A DNA stretch of 64,000 nt from assembly GCF_030519655.1 (NCBI RefSeq), contig NZ_JAUMIT010000003.1, positions 186,001-250,000 of the forward strand. The letters are read 5' to 3'. Origin of the DNA: Wenyingzhuangia gilva (GTDB taxonomy: Bacteria > Bacteroidota > Bacteroidia > Flavobacteriales > Flavobacteriaceae). A program made the translations under genes and the position numbers. Below, piece by piece: positions 44,726-51,841 of this stretch (position 1 is the stretch's first letter; every line of letters begins with the position of its first letter). The notes under the pieces are model-generated. The model was not told the DNA's origin. It searched no databases and saw nothing but the letters and a program-made list of their open reading frames with translations.

Positions 44726-45817
44726 TTATAAATTTGTTGTATCAACTGTTGTAATGGCCATGATTGATTTAAAACCAATCCACACATTAGTTGTTTTATA
44801 GGCTTCAATATTCTTTGAAGGAACTTTTAAGTTACAAGCGTTTATATTTGTTTCAAAAAATACATTTGAATGAATTTTTAAAGGAGATTCAATATTACAA
44901 ACAAGGGTCGTTAATTTTGGACACCAGCCAAAAGAATACTCTTTCATGGTTGTAATGGTATTAGGAATAGTAATAGTGGTTAGTTTTTCACAACCAATGA
45001 ATAAATGATTTTCAATGGTAGTAACAGAGTTGGGAAAAGTAAAACTGATTAATCCAGAAGAACTAAAAGCGGATTTTTCAATAGAAGTAACAGAATTAGG
45101 AATAATTATCGATGCTAAATTTTTACAGTAACTAAATGTAAATGCTTTAATGGTCGTAATATTACTTCCAATATTAATTGCAGTAATATTTTCATTATTT
45201 TTGAAAGCAGTTTGACTAATTTCAGTAACATCGTATTTGACCTTATTATGAAGGATAGAGGCAGGAATTACTATAGAACCAACATAATTATTGTCTAAAT
45301 TTTTTACAACCTTGACCGTTGTTTCGGATGTAATTTCATAAGTGATACCCGCTACTGTAAACGGTAGTAGATTAGTAATGTAACTAAAATTTTTCCATAT
45401 TTCTGAAGTTTTATAAGCAGTTAAACTTGTTTTAGGAACAACTAATTTGCAGTTTTTTGTAGTATCTCCAAAAACATTTCGGTCAAGTGGAATTGGAGTA
45501 GTAACATTACAAATAACTTGAATTAAATTATGATTATTGTTAAAAGCATTTTCTTCTACAGCACAAATGGAACTTGGGATAGTAATGCTATTTAGATTAT
45601 AATTATTGGAAAAAGCAGAGGCTCCAATTTTATTAACAATATATTTCACATTCTTAAATGTAATTGTTTCTGGAATTGTTACAGTGCCAGAATCAAATCT
45701 GTTTTTGTTTGGAATTACTTTTACGGTTGATGAAGAAGTGACTAGATATGATATCCCCTCAACATCAAAACATAATGGTTTTAAAGGTGTTATTGATGAA
45801 GTAGTGTTTGTAGTCAT
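44726..45817 (-). CDS. BspA-type leucine-rich-repeat protein, probably defective
   Basis: A 363-residue protein made of LRR_5 (BspA/Treponema) repeats such as IGASAFSNNYNLNSITIPSSI, IEKSAFSSSGLISFTFPNSVTTI and CEKLTTITIPNTITTMKEYSF. It consists of two modules, each opening with FxVxGIxYxxTSxxTVKV (about 17 and 157) and closing with a C-K-L-x-VP...AYKT...W segment. Such proteins are normally secreted adhesins with signal peptide and sorting domain. Here the N-terminus (MTTNTTSSITPLKPLCFDVEG) has no signal peptide, and the sorting domain is out of frame just downstream, so secretion should fail. The gene is probably a decaying remnant, or the 5' part lies beyond a second lesion. Confidence 0.75.
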   Translation of the reverse strand: MTTNTTSSITPLKPLCFDVEGISYLVTSSSTVKVIPNKNRFDSGTVTIPETITFKNVKYIVNKIGASAFSNNYNLNSITIPSSICAVEENAFNNNHNLIQVICNVTTPIPLDRNVFGDTTKNCKLVVPKTSLTAYKTSEIWKNFSYITNLLPFTVAGITYEITSETTVKVVKNLDNNYVGSIVIPASILHNKVKYDVTEISQTAFKNNENITAINIGSNITTIKAFTFSYCKNLASIIIPNSVTSIEKSAFSSSGLISFTFPNSVTTIENHLFIGCEKLTTITIPNTITTMKEYSFGWCPKLTTLVCNIESPLKIHSNVFFETNINACNLKVPSKNIEAYKTTNVWIGFKSIMAITTVDTTNL

Positions 45818-46080
45818 AAAAATGATTTTTAATCAGAGTTTTTCTATTAAAAAATTGTTTATAAATAGTTTAATTAGATAAGTTGTTTTGACATTTGTTT
45901 TAGGATCTAAGAACAAAGACTAGAATATTTAACATTCATGAACTTGACTACTTATCTATGGCTATTTATTAAGATCAAATTTATTCTACATAAAAACATT
46001 TGAGTAGCCAATTAGGACAAATCCATAGCCCAATCAGACATTTTTTTGTTTTTTTTAGGAAGTGAAAGAGAAGATTTTAG
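45818..46080. other. Non-coding gap, no gene seen
   Basis: AT-rich spacer between the leucine-rich-repeat gene and the AraC regulator. The part next to 45818 contains no recoverable signal peptide for the repeat protein in any frame I read. No hairpin with a T-run is seen. Confidence 0.5.
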
Positions 46081-47157
46081 TTAATCAACACTATTATTTA
46101 CACGTATTTCAGACGGAAGTTTTCCGTGTTTTTTCTTAAAGGCAATACTAAATTTACTTTTACTTTCATAACCAACTTCTTGTGCTATGTATTTAATTTG
46201 TAGGTCGGTGTTAAGTATGAGTTGTTTAGCAAAATCCATTTTCTTTTGAATATGATATTGCATTATTGAAGTTCCGTAAACAGATTTAAAATCGGTTTTT
46301 AATTTAGATGGAGATATATTTAGTTTTTTAGCAATAATCTCAATTCCGACAAAAGGCTCATTTAAGTTAATTGATATCAAGCGTTCACATTCAGAAATTT
46401 TTTTATAATCCGCTTTACCTTTTTCCTGATACTTTTCTTTTCTTACATCTCTAAAAACATTTTTAAAAAAAGAAGATATCAAACTAAAAGCTTGAGATTT
46501 TAATTGTGTTTCATTAAATATATCATCATTAAATGTTTTAAGAGTGTGTAAAATTTCGTGAGAGAGTCCTTCAGCATTAGGAACAATATCTTGATAAGAG
46601 ATAAATCCTTTATCAGAATCTAGAAATTTTTTAAAAGGAATATTTTTGTCTAATTTATTTAAAGGCACATTTTTTTCAATCCAATTTGGACTGATGTAAT
46701 AAATAAAGAATTTAGATTTAGTTCCTTTATAAAAACAAGCACCTACATCAGTACCTGGTTTTTTAAATCCCCAAAATTTATTTTGAAAAGGAATTTTATC
46801 TATAAAAGTATTCTGAAGTTTCACTTCACTTTCAAAAAGTGTAAAAGTAATTGTGTAGTGATCACTAGGTTTATTCTCATCATAAACAGATTTGATGATG
46901 GTATTATGTTTAAATTGTATATCAGTAACAGTTAACCATAAGCCATCTTCAATTTTTCTATAATAAAACGATCCTTTTGTAAATGGATTGTTTCTAAAAA
47001 CAGCCTGATCCTTTTTAATATGTTTGCTTCCCGGAGTTTTTATGGTACTTTCTATCATAAGTTCAGGGCTATTTGCTAAAAAAGGAAATTCAAAAAAGCC
47101 ACTTTGATAAAATCTAATATTAGGTCTTATAAATTGAAACCACTTGGATAAGTTCAT
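46081..47157 (-). CDS. AraC-type helix-turn-helix regulator with unusual N-terminal domain
   Basis: A 358-residue protein. The C-terminal 100 residues are an AraC DNA-binding domain (VGIEIIAKKLNISPSKLKTDFKSVYGTSIMQYHIQKK and IKYIAQEVGYESKSKFSIAFKKKHGKLPSEIR). The N-terminal 240 residues (GSFYYRKIEDGLWLTVTDIQFKHNTIIKSVYDENKPSDHYTITFTLFESEV) are not a standard cupin that I recognise, but the pattern recalls PchR/YbtA-like regulators that sense small ligands. It is a single gene, flanked by non-coding gaps. Confidence 0.85.
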   Translation of the reverse strand: MNLSKWFQFIRPNIRFYQSGFFEFPFLANSPELMIESTIKTPGSKHIKKDQAVFRNNPFTKGSFYYRKIEDGLWLTVTDIQFKHNTIIKSVYDENKPSDHYTITFTLFESEVKLQNTFIDKIPFQNKFWGFKKPGTDVGACFYKGTKSKFFIYYISPNWIEKNVPLNKLDKNIPFKKFLDSDKGFISYQDIVPNAEGLSHEILHTLKTFNDDIFNETQLKSQAFSLISSFFKNVFRDVRKEKYQEKGKADYKKISECERLISINLNEPFVGIEIIAKKLNISPSKLKTDFKSVYGTSIMQYHIQKKMDFAKQLILNTDLQIKYIAQEVGYESKSKFSIAFKKKHGKLPSEIRVNNSVD

Positions 47158-47451
47158 TATATGTTGTCTAATTGCAAAGCAATTATTGAATAGTATTAAT
47201 AAAAAATAATTCTTAATACATAGGTGATATAACCTACAGTTATTAAATATAAAAATACCAAAAAATCTAATACACTCTACTATCTTATTAAGATTAAAAA
47301 AGAATAAAATAAAACTCCTTCAGCAAGGTGTTTTAATGTCTCAAAATAATTTTTTGAAGTTGTTTAAAAAAGAACTAAATCTAAAATGAAGCCTATATTG
47401 ATTTTAGGGGTATTAGGTGTTTTAAGTTTCTTTTAACTCAATTTAAAACAG
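47158..47451. other. Non-coding gap with a terminator-like hairpin
   Basis: The gap between the AraC gene and the transglycosylase gene contains one hairpin at 47311-47334 (arms AAAACTCCTT and AAGGTGTTTT, one mismatch), which on the minus strand has a T-rich tail and may end the transglycosylase transcript. The rest is AT-rich; a 17-codon ORF on the plus strand at about 47385 is not convincing. Confidence 0.5.
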
Positions 47452-48897
47452 CTATTTATTAATAAATTGGGTGTAGTGAGCATAGCGTTCAAAAATTTGA
47501 TTGACGTAATTATAGGGCTCTATTCCTCTAACATAACCGTATTTTATGATAGGATTGTTGTAGTTTTTGGGATGGCTCAAAGCCAATATCATATCTTCAA
47601 CATTGTCATCCCAAACAAAGGCATCCAAACCTTTTTTGGCAGCTAATTTTTGAGCGTCTTTAACATGATACAATCCACAATTATAAGAGGCCATCGTAAA
47701 TTTAGTTCGCTGTACAGAGTCTTTAATTTTGTCGAAATTATTCCAAATCTGTCTAAGATACTTAGTTCCCCCACTAATACTTTGTTTTGGGTCACTGCGA
47801 TCTTGGACTCCCAGTTCTTCAGCAGTTTTAGGCATCAATTGCATCAGACCTTTGGCATTGGCCCAAGAGCTATTGTTTGGATCAAATCTTGATTCTTGAT
47901 AAATTAGGGAAGCTACTAAACGCCAATCCCAATTAATTTTTTCGGCATGTTTTTGAATAAGTGCATCGTAAGGGCTAATTTCCTCTTTGTTTAAACTATA
48001 GAAGTCGCTTTTTACACGTCGTCTAAAGTTCTTTTTATTTTTAAAGTACTTGTTATAAATAACATTATAGTCAACCTCTTTTCTAAAATCTTCTAGCCAT
48101 AAATTTATGGCATTTAGTAATTTGGGTGAGTTTATACGTGTGGCCCATCCAATTCTTTGTGAAAAACTAACAGGCACCTCAATATCCAAAATAGGATAAT
48201 AGGAAGCCATAATTTTGGCGATATTATTATCTGAAATCGTGTATTTAATATTCCCTTTGGCTACTTGTTTAATGATTTCATCTGTAGCCATTTTACCTGA
48301 TAATTTCTTAATATAAATGTTACCACCTAGCTCATCGCTAAGATTCTCAATACGCTCGCTGTAAGATGAACCTTCACGAATGGATACTGTGTCTTGTAGT
48401 AATTCTATGGCATCCTGTATTAACGCATTTTCCAATTTGTGCCAATGCATGGTACGCCAATTGTCTGGTTTTTTTTGAACTAATACCTGTTTGGTTAGGT
48501 ACAAATAGTTTGTAAATGATACAGATGCTTTACGGTTTCCAGTAATTGCGAGTCCGTGTGCCAAAATATCACCTTCACCTTTATTGAGTTTGGTAATAAG
48601 TTCATTAAGATCTTTAACCACAACCATTTCAAGTTCAAGATCTAGATGTTTGGCTAATTTTTTAAGTAATTCATACTCGTAACCCATGGGTTGTCCCTTG
48701 TATAAAAAATAGCTTGTTCCGCTATAGACTGTAAGCGCTTTAAGTTTACCATCTTTTTTAATGGACTCTAAATCACGTTTCAAAATATGCTGTTTATTAA
48801 TTACATTCTTTTTTTTTGGCTGCTCACAATTAATTAAAAACAGACATAATATTAATACCAAATAGTGCTTTTTAAACAAGGAAGATTTCAACTGCAT
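47452..48897 (-). CDS. MltF-like membrane-bound lytic murein transglycosylase lipoprotein
   Basis: From the ATG at 48897 the protein has 481 residues (a TTG 15 bases upstream is in frame but adds nothing). The signal peptide ends FLINC, a lipobox. An extracellular solute-binding type 3 domain (about 45-285; LKALTVYSGTSYFLYKGQPMGYEYELLKKL) precedes an SLT domain (about 310-460). The SLT catalytic Glu is in LVASLIYQESRFDPNNSS, with AKGLMQLMPKTAEELG and ASYNCGLYHVKDAQ. It cleaves peptidoglycan glycan strands in the periplasm; the binding-protein domain senses muropeptides in MltF relatives. It seems monocistronic. Confidence 0.92.
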   Translation of the reverse strand: MQLKSSLFKKHYLVLILCLFLINCEQPKKKNVINKQHILKRDLESIKKDGKLKALTVYSGTSYFLYKGQPMGYEYELLKKLAKHLDLELEMVVVKDLNELITKLNKGEGDILAHGLAITGNRKASVSFTNYLYLTKQVLVQKKPDNWRTMHWHKLENALIQDAIELLQDTVSIREGSSYSERIENLSDELGGNIYIKKLSGKMATDEIIKQVAKGNIKYTISDNNIAKIMASYYPILDIEVPVSFSQRIGWATRINSPKLLNAINLWLEDFRKEVDYNVIYNKYFKNKKNFRRRVKSDFYSLNKEEISPYDALIQKHAEKINWDWRLVASLIYQESRFDPNNSSWANAKGLMQLMPKTAEELGVQDRSDPKQSISGGTKYLRQIWNNFDKIKDSVQRTKFTMASYNCGLYHVKDAQKLAAKKGLDAFVWDDNVEDMILALSHPKNYNNPIIKYGYVRGIEPYNYVNQIFERYAHYTQFINK

Positions 48898-49071
48898 ACG
48901 GAAATGGATCAAGGGTTCCTTGTAAAATACAAAAAATATATGTGACAGAATTTAACACTTACTTAGGTTAAAGAAATATAGGTTGCTCAAAATTACCATT
49001 CACAAAAATATCAAACGCATTTATTATCAATGTTTTGGATTTGTTATATAGTTATTAGGTATGTAAGAAAA

Positions 49072-49593
49072 CTATTCTAAAGCTTTCCATTCTTCTTTGG
49101 TAGCTTCAGATTTTTGGTTTTCCATTAACGCATACCACTTTTCATTACGTTTTACAAGCAGCATTTCAAAATGTATATAATCTTCAGTAGGGTTACCGTG
49201 GCTATCTGTTGAAGTAAAATAGAAAATTCCTGTTTCAAACGCAGTAGTTTTACTCCCAATTCTTTTTGATAAACGAAATTCTACCTTATCATTTTTCTTT
49301 CCCAACTTGGTATCAATAAAACCTTGTTTCCAGTTGTCTAGCGCTTCTGTAATTGATATTGACCTATTTTGTTTAATAACAAGAACAGCATCTGGATGGT
49401 AAGCAGCTTGGTAACCCTCAAAATCACCTTCTCGAACTGTGCGAGATAGTTCTGTCCAGAATTTATCAAGTTCTGACAATCTTGCAGAATCTTTTTTAAT
49501 TTCTTGGTAAATATTGTTTTTAAAAGAATTTGCTTTGGTTGTTCCAATACTTACAATGATGATGATTGCGGTAAGAAAAAGATTTTTTTTCAT
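49072..49593 (-). CDS. Exported NTF2-like (DUF4440/SnoaL-type) protein
   Basis: From the ATG at 49593 the product has 173 residues with a signal peptide (MKKNLFLTAIIIIVSIGTTKA). The remaining 145 residues form an NTF2-like alpha+beta cone: FWTELSRTVREGDFEGYQAAYHPDAVLVIKQ, ALDNWKQGFIDTKLG, and FEMLLVKRNEKWYALMENQ. Such domains bind small molecules or act as enzymes; the function here is unknown. An ATG at 49605 would overlap the upstream tail-tube gene by 8 bases; I prefer 49593 because it starts the signal peptide directly. Close spacing implies co-transcription with the tail-tube gene, though no functional link is known. Confidence 0.75.
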   Translation of the reverse strand: MKKNLFLTAIIIIVSIGTTKANSFKNNIYQEIKKDSARLSELDKFWTELSRTVREGDFEGYQAAYHPDAVLVIKQNRSISITEALDNWKQGFIDTKLGKKNDKVEFRLSKRIGSKTTAFETGIFYFTSTDSHGNPTEDYIHFEMLLVKRNEKWYALMENQKSEATKEEWKALE

Positions 49594-49597
49594 GTTG

Positions 49598-50059
49598 TTA
49601 TCCATTTGTAATTATTAATTCTTCATGTGCTATTTCTAAGGTGTCTACAGCCACCTCATTCCCGTCAGACTCAAGATTGGTACTTGTTATTTTTGTTGGC
49701 CAGGCATTGTTTAATTGCCATTGCATGGTTACCTCATTGTTCTCATTTAGTAATTGAATAATAATTGTTCGGCGTTTGATGGTATTCATGGCTATTTGTG
49801 AACGAAAATCCAAAAAAGCATTGTTGTTTAAAAACACGCCTCTTTTCATCACAACATTTCCGTTTTTTACTATTCCTGGTGTTTTAATAGTAGAAAAAAG
49901 CTTGCTGTTACTTTTTCGATATTCAATTACTTGACTTTCAACGTCCATTCCTGATACATCTTGAAAGAAAATTTCTTTAAGTTCAGTACCAAGGTCTACT
50001 TTAAACCTAAACTTAGGTATAGGCCAATTTGCTCCTTCTTTACTTCCGTCGTCTGCCAT
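49598..50059 (-). CDS. Orphan contractile-tail tube protein (T4 gp19/TIGR02241-like)
   Basis: The 153-residue protein reads WPIPKFRFKVDLGTELKEIF, FQDVSGMDVESQVIEYRKSN, TPGIVKNGNVVMKRGVFLN, and ends WPTKITSTNLESDGNEVAVDTLEIAHEEL. This is the pattern of T4-like tail-tube proteins of phages and extracellular contractile injection systems (Pvc1/Afp1 type), in which hexamer rings stack to form the inner tube. No sheath, baseplate, spike, ATPase or other tail gene lies in the window, so it is an orphan. It sits directly downstream of the cassette-like insertion and overlaps or abuts an NTF2-like gene. It may work with a system elsewhere in the genome or be a captured single gene. Confidence 0.85.
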   Translation of the reverse strand: MADDGSKEGANWPIPKFRFKVDLGTELKEIFFQDVSGMDVESQVIEYRKSNSKLFSTIKTPGIVKNGNVVMKRGVFLNNNAFLDFRSQIAMNTIKRRTIIIQLLNENNEVTMQWQLNNAWPTKITSTNLESDGNEVAVDTLEIAHEELIITNG

Positions 50060-50087
50060 AGTTTTTTTAGTGTTATTTGTTGTCTAT

Positions 50088-50217
50088 CAGTAACGTTTTG
50101 CATATGGCTTGTGGCGGTTTCGAAGTACTTTCCTGTCCACCGAAACCAAAACTGGCTAAGGAGCGAAAACCTTGCTGGCACCGGTTCACCCGCCATAAGC
50201 TATATGCTTTGTTGGCT
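50088..50217 (-). repeat. attC-like imperfect palindrome
   Basis: Outer arms at about 50092-50117 and 50191-50216 pair over most of their length (minus strand: AGCCAAC, then GCATATAGCTTATGGCGG, pairing with CCGCCACAAGCCATATGC, then GTTACTG). A smaller inner stem (GGTTTCG at 50116-50122 with CGAAACC at 50140-50146) lies inside. The 130-bp element is much richer in GC (58 of 120 bases at 50091-50210 by hand count) than its surroundings. The minus-strand inverse core AGCCAAC lies 11 bases after the acetyltransferase stop. Cores fit the RYYYAAC/GTTRRRY consensus only partly. It could alternatively be a structured dispersed repeat or RNA element. Confidence 0.6.
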
Positions 50218-50805
50218 GTAGTTTTTTATTAATCAACTTCTATATCTTTCAGTTTTTTTGCTGGATTACCTGCAAAAATTGTATTTTCTGGAACGTCTTT
50301 TGTCACAACAGAACCTGAAGCAATAATTGAATTATCTCCAATTTCCACTCCACCAATTATTACAGAATGTCCACCAATCCACACATTGTTTCCAATTATT
50401 ATAGGTTTTGCAAATCCAGTTTTGTGTCGGTCAACCGGGCTTATATTGTGTCCTGCCGTGTAAATTCCAACATTCGGTGCGATTAGGCAATTGTCGCCAA
50501 TTTTTACTTCCGCCATATCCAAAATAGTACAATTAAATCCTGCGTAAAAATTCTTGCCAACGTGAATATTGTAACCTAAGTCGCAATGAAAATTGTGTTC
50601 GACTGAAATTCCGTTTCCTACAGTTCCGAAAAGCTCGGTCAATATTTCCGTTTTCAGCTGTTCGTTCTCATAGTTTGCCGAATTAAAATCTTGCAGAAGT
50701 TTTCCCGCACGAACGAAATCTTTTTTCAGGTTTTCGTCATTTCTTTTGTATTCAATTCTCTTCAATTTCTTTTATTTTCTAGATTTTAGTTCAAATTACA
50801 GCCAA
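50094..50805 (-). mobile_element. Integron-type gene cassette (single gene plus attC-like site), no integrase nearby
   Basis: On the minus strand the 712-bp unit begins at TTGGCT of a GTTGGCT core (50806-50800), carries one acetyltransferase gene, and ends in the attC-like palindrome whose inverse core is AGCCAAC, the exact complement of the starting core. The match extends to 10 bp (GTTGGCTGTA versus TACAGCCAAC). In circular form the element would have the core pair GTTGGCT/AGCCAAC, as expected for an excised cassette. The right-hand core in place is GTTACTG, which would be a hybrid with the target site. There is no second attC on the other side, which suggests a lone cassette at a secondary site. 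Integrase involvement is inferred. Confidence 0.55.
50229..50765 (-). CDS. Maltose/galactoside-type O-acetyltransferase (hexapeptide repeat)
   Basis: A 178-residue trimeric left-handed beta-helix acetyltransferase. After an N-terminal helical part (1-60) come hexapeptide repeats: FHCDLGYNIHVGKNFYAG, CTILDMAEVKIGDNCLIAPN, VGIYTAGHNISPVDR (active-site His), IIIGNNVWIGGHSVIIGG and NSIIASGSVVTKDVPENTIFAGNPAKKL. Family members acetylate sugars or xenobiotics from acetyl-CoA in the cytoplasm. Base composition is higher than in its neighbours (about 39% GC over 50281-50700 by hand count against about 30% in the Fnr gene sample). With the attC-like site after it and matching core before it, it appears to be a horizontally acquired gene cassette. 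Confidence 0.9.
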   Translation of the reverse strand: MKRIEYKRNDENLKKDFVRAGKLLQDFNSANYENEQLKTEILTELFGTVGNGISVEHNFHCDLGYNIHVGKNFYAGFNCTILDMAEVKIGDNCLIAPNVGIYTAGHNISPVDRHKTGFAKPIIIGNNVWIGGHSVIIGGVEIGDNSIIASGSVVTKDVPENTIFAGNPAKKLKDIEVD

Positions 50806-50982
50806 CTTCCGAATAACCCAACCTTTTTTATAAATTAAGTTTTTCGTCAGTTCAGTTTTTTTATAAAACTACATATAAAAAGCAGTGAGTAAAAGAAATA
50901 CTTTTTCACAAAACAAAAAAGTTCTTAACAAATAACAATATTTCTAGGGTTGCTATAAGGTCACTAAATAGTTTTTAACAAA

Positions 50983-51013
50983 AAAAGAGCCATCAAATTA
51001 TTTGATAGCTCTT
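50983..51013 (-). terminator. Terminator after the Fnr-type regulator gene
   Basis: Arms around AAAGAGCCATCAAA and TTTGATAGCTCTTT with one mismatch and flanking A/T runs, about 29 bases after the regulator stop. Confidence 0.8.
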
Positions 51014-51041
51014 TGTATATAATGTCTTGTATATTTAATGT

Positions 51042-51728
51042 TTAAATTCCTTCTGCAAGGTGTTTTAATTCACTTTCGTCAAGAATTACAATAGCTTTCC
51101 CATCCAAATCAATTAAACCATCTTTTTTAAAGCTAGATAAAATTCTAATCGCAGATTCTGTTGCCGTTCCTACAGAGCTTGCAATTTCTTTTCTGCTTAG
51201 TTGAATATTAATCGTGTTGTTATCATCCACTCCATAAGTCTCTTTTAAAAACAAAATTAAATCCGCCATACGTTGATGAACTGTATTGGTAGAAATATTG
51301 GTCATTGCGTTGTTAGCCTCTTTTAAGTCGCTACAAACGGTTTTAAACATCGCTCCAGCAAACTTAGGGTTTTCTTCAAGTGGTTTTTTTATTAAATCTT
51401 GCGGAATGTAACAAGCAGATACATCATTTAAAGCCGTAACCGTAATGGTACTTGGTTCATGAGTAATGGCAGAGTGGTAGCCAATTAAATCTCCTTTTTT
51501 ACTAAATTTTACAATTTGCTCTTTTCCATTTGCATTCAATTGAGAGAGTTTACAAACTCCATCTTTAATACAATATACGCCAGAAGAAAATTTACCTTCA
51601 TCAAAAATGACTTCTCCTTTTTTAAAGGTATGTACATCTTTAGAATCAGAAATTCGCGATAGTTCCTCTTTGCTTAAAGCGTTTAAGTTGTTAAATTGTT
51701 TAATCAAACATTGTTCACATCTACCCAC
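51042..51728 (-). CDS. Crp/Fnr-family regulator of the cbb3 oxidase region
   Basis: A 228-residue regulator: cyclic-nucleotide-binding-type beta roll (about 15-120, KKGEVIFDEGKFSSGVYCIKDGVCKLS), dimer helix, and C-terminal winged helix with LSRKEIASSVGTATESAIRILSSFKKDGLI. The N-terminal CEQC (Cys4, Cys7) and further Cys residues could hold an iron-sulphur cluster but do not match the four-Cys set of E. coli Fnr exactly. The recognition helix has E-S-A-I-R, keeping the Glu and Arg of Fnr's ExxSR, which fits a TGAT-N4-ATCA target. Such boxes are upstream of ccoI (in its own divergent promoter region) and of ccoS. It probably activates the oxidase at low oxygen. Confidence 0.9.
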   Translation of the reverse strand: MGRCEQCLIKQFNNLNALSKEELSRISDSKDVHTFKKGEVIFDEGKFSSGVYCIKDGVCKLSQLNANGKEQIVKFSKKGDLIGYHSAITHEPSTITVTALNDVSACYIPQDLIKKPLEENPKFAGAMFKTVCSDLKEANNAMTNISTNTVHQRMADLILFLKETYGVDDNNTINIQLSRKEIASSVGTATESAIRILSSFKKDGLIDLDGKAIVILDESELKHLAEGI

Positions 51729-51753
51729 AGTAAAAAGATTTTTTTGTTACTTT

Positions 51754-51761
51754 CAAAAGTA
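51754..51761 (-). promoter_or_regulatory. Promoter -7 element of the Fnr-type regulator
   Basis: The minus strand reads TACTTTTG (TAnnTTTG), 25 bases upstream of the start; it is half of a 14-base dyad TACTTTCAAAAGTA (51748-51761). Confidence 0.5.
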
Positions 51762-51773
51762 CGGAAAGTTTGT

Positions 51774-51787
51774 ATGATAATAGTCAT
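51774..51787. promoter_or_regulatory. Fnr-like box between the regulator gene and ccoI
   Basis: ATGATAATAGTCAT resembles the Fnr consensus core TGAT-N4-ATCA with one mismatch. It differs at a single position from the box upstream of ccoS. It lies 55 bases before the ccoI start and close to the regulator's own promoter. Confidence 0.6.
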
Positions 51788-51841
51788 TGTATAGCATTTC
51801 TTATATTATCAATTTTACACTTTATAAATATTTAGTTTAAA

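Noticed and set aside
47311-47334. Minus-strand reading LKHLAEG resembling the C-terminus of the Fnr-type regulator at 51042
   Set aside because: The match is about 20 bases, explained by a hairpin terminator, with no further similarity on either side.
47385-47438. A 17-codon ORF on the plus strand (MKPILILGVLGVLSFF)
   Set aside because: It looks like a signal-peptide start but ends at once, has no homologous continuation and lies in an AT-rich gap.
49072-50059. Extending the cassette array to include the tail-tube and NTF2-like genes as a second cassette
   Set aside because: A second attC-like palindrome and an inverse core complementary to GTTACTG are not found downstream of 49598 or of 49072.
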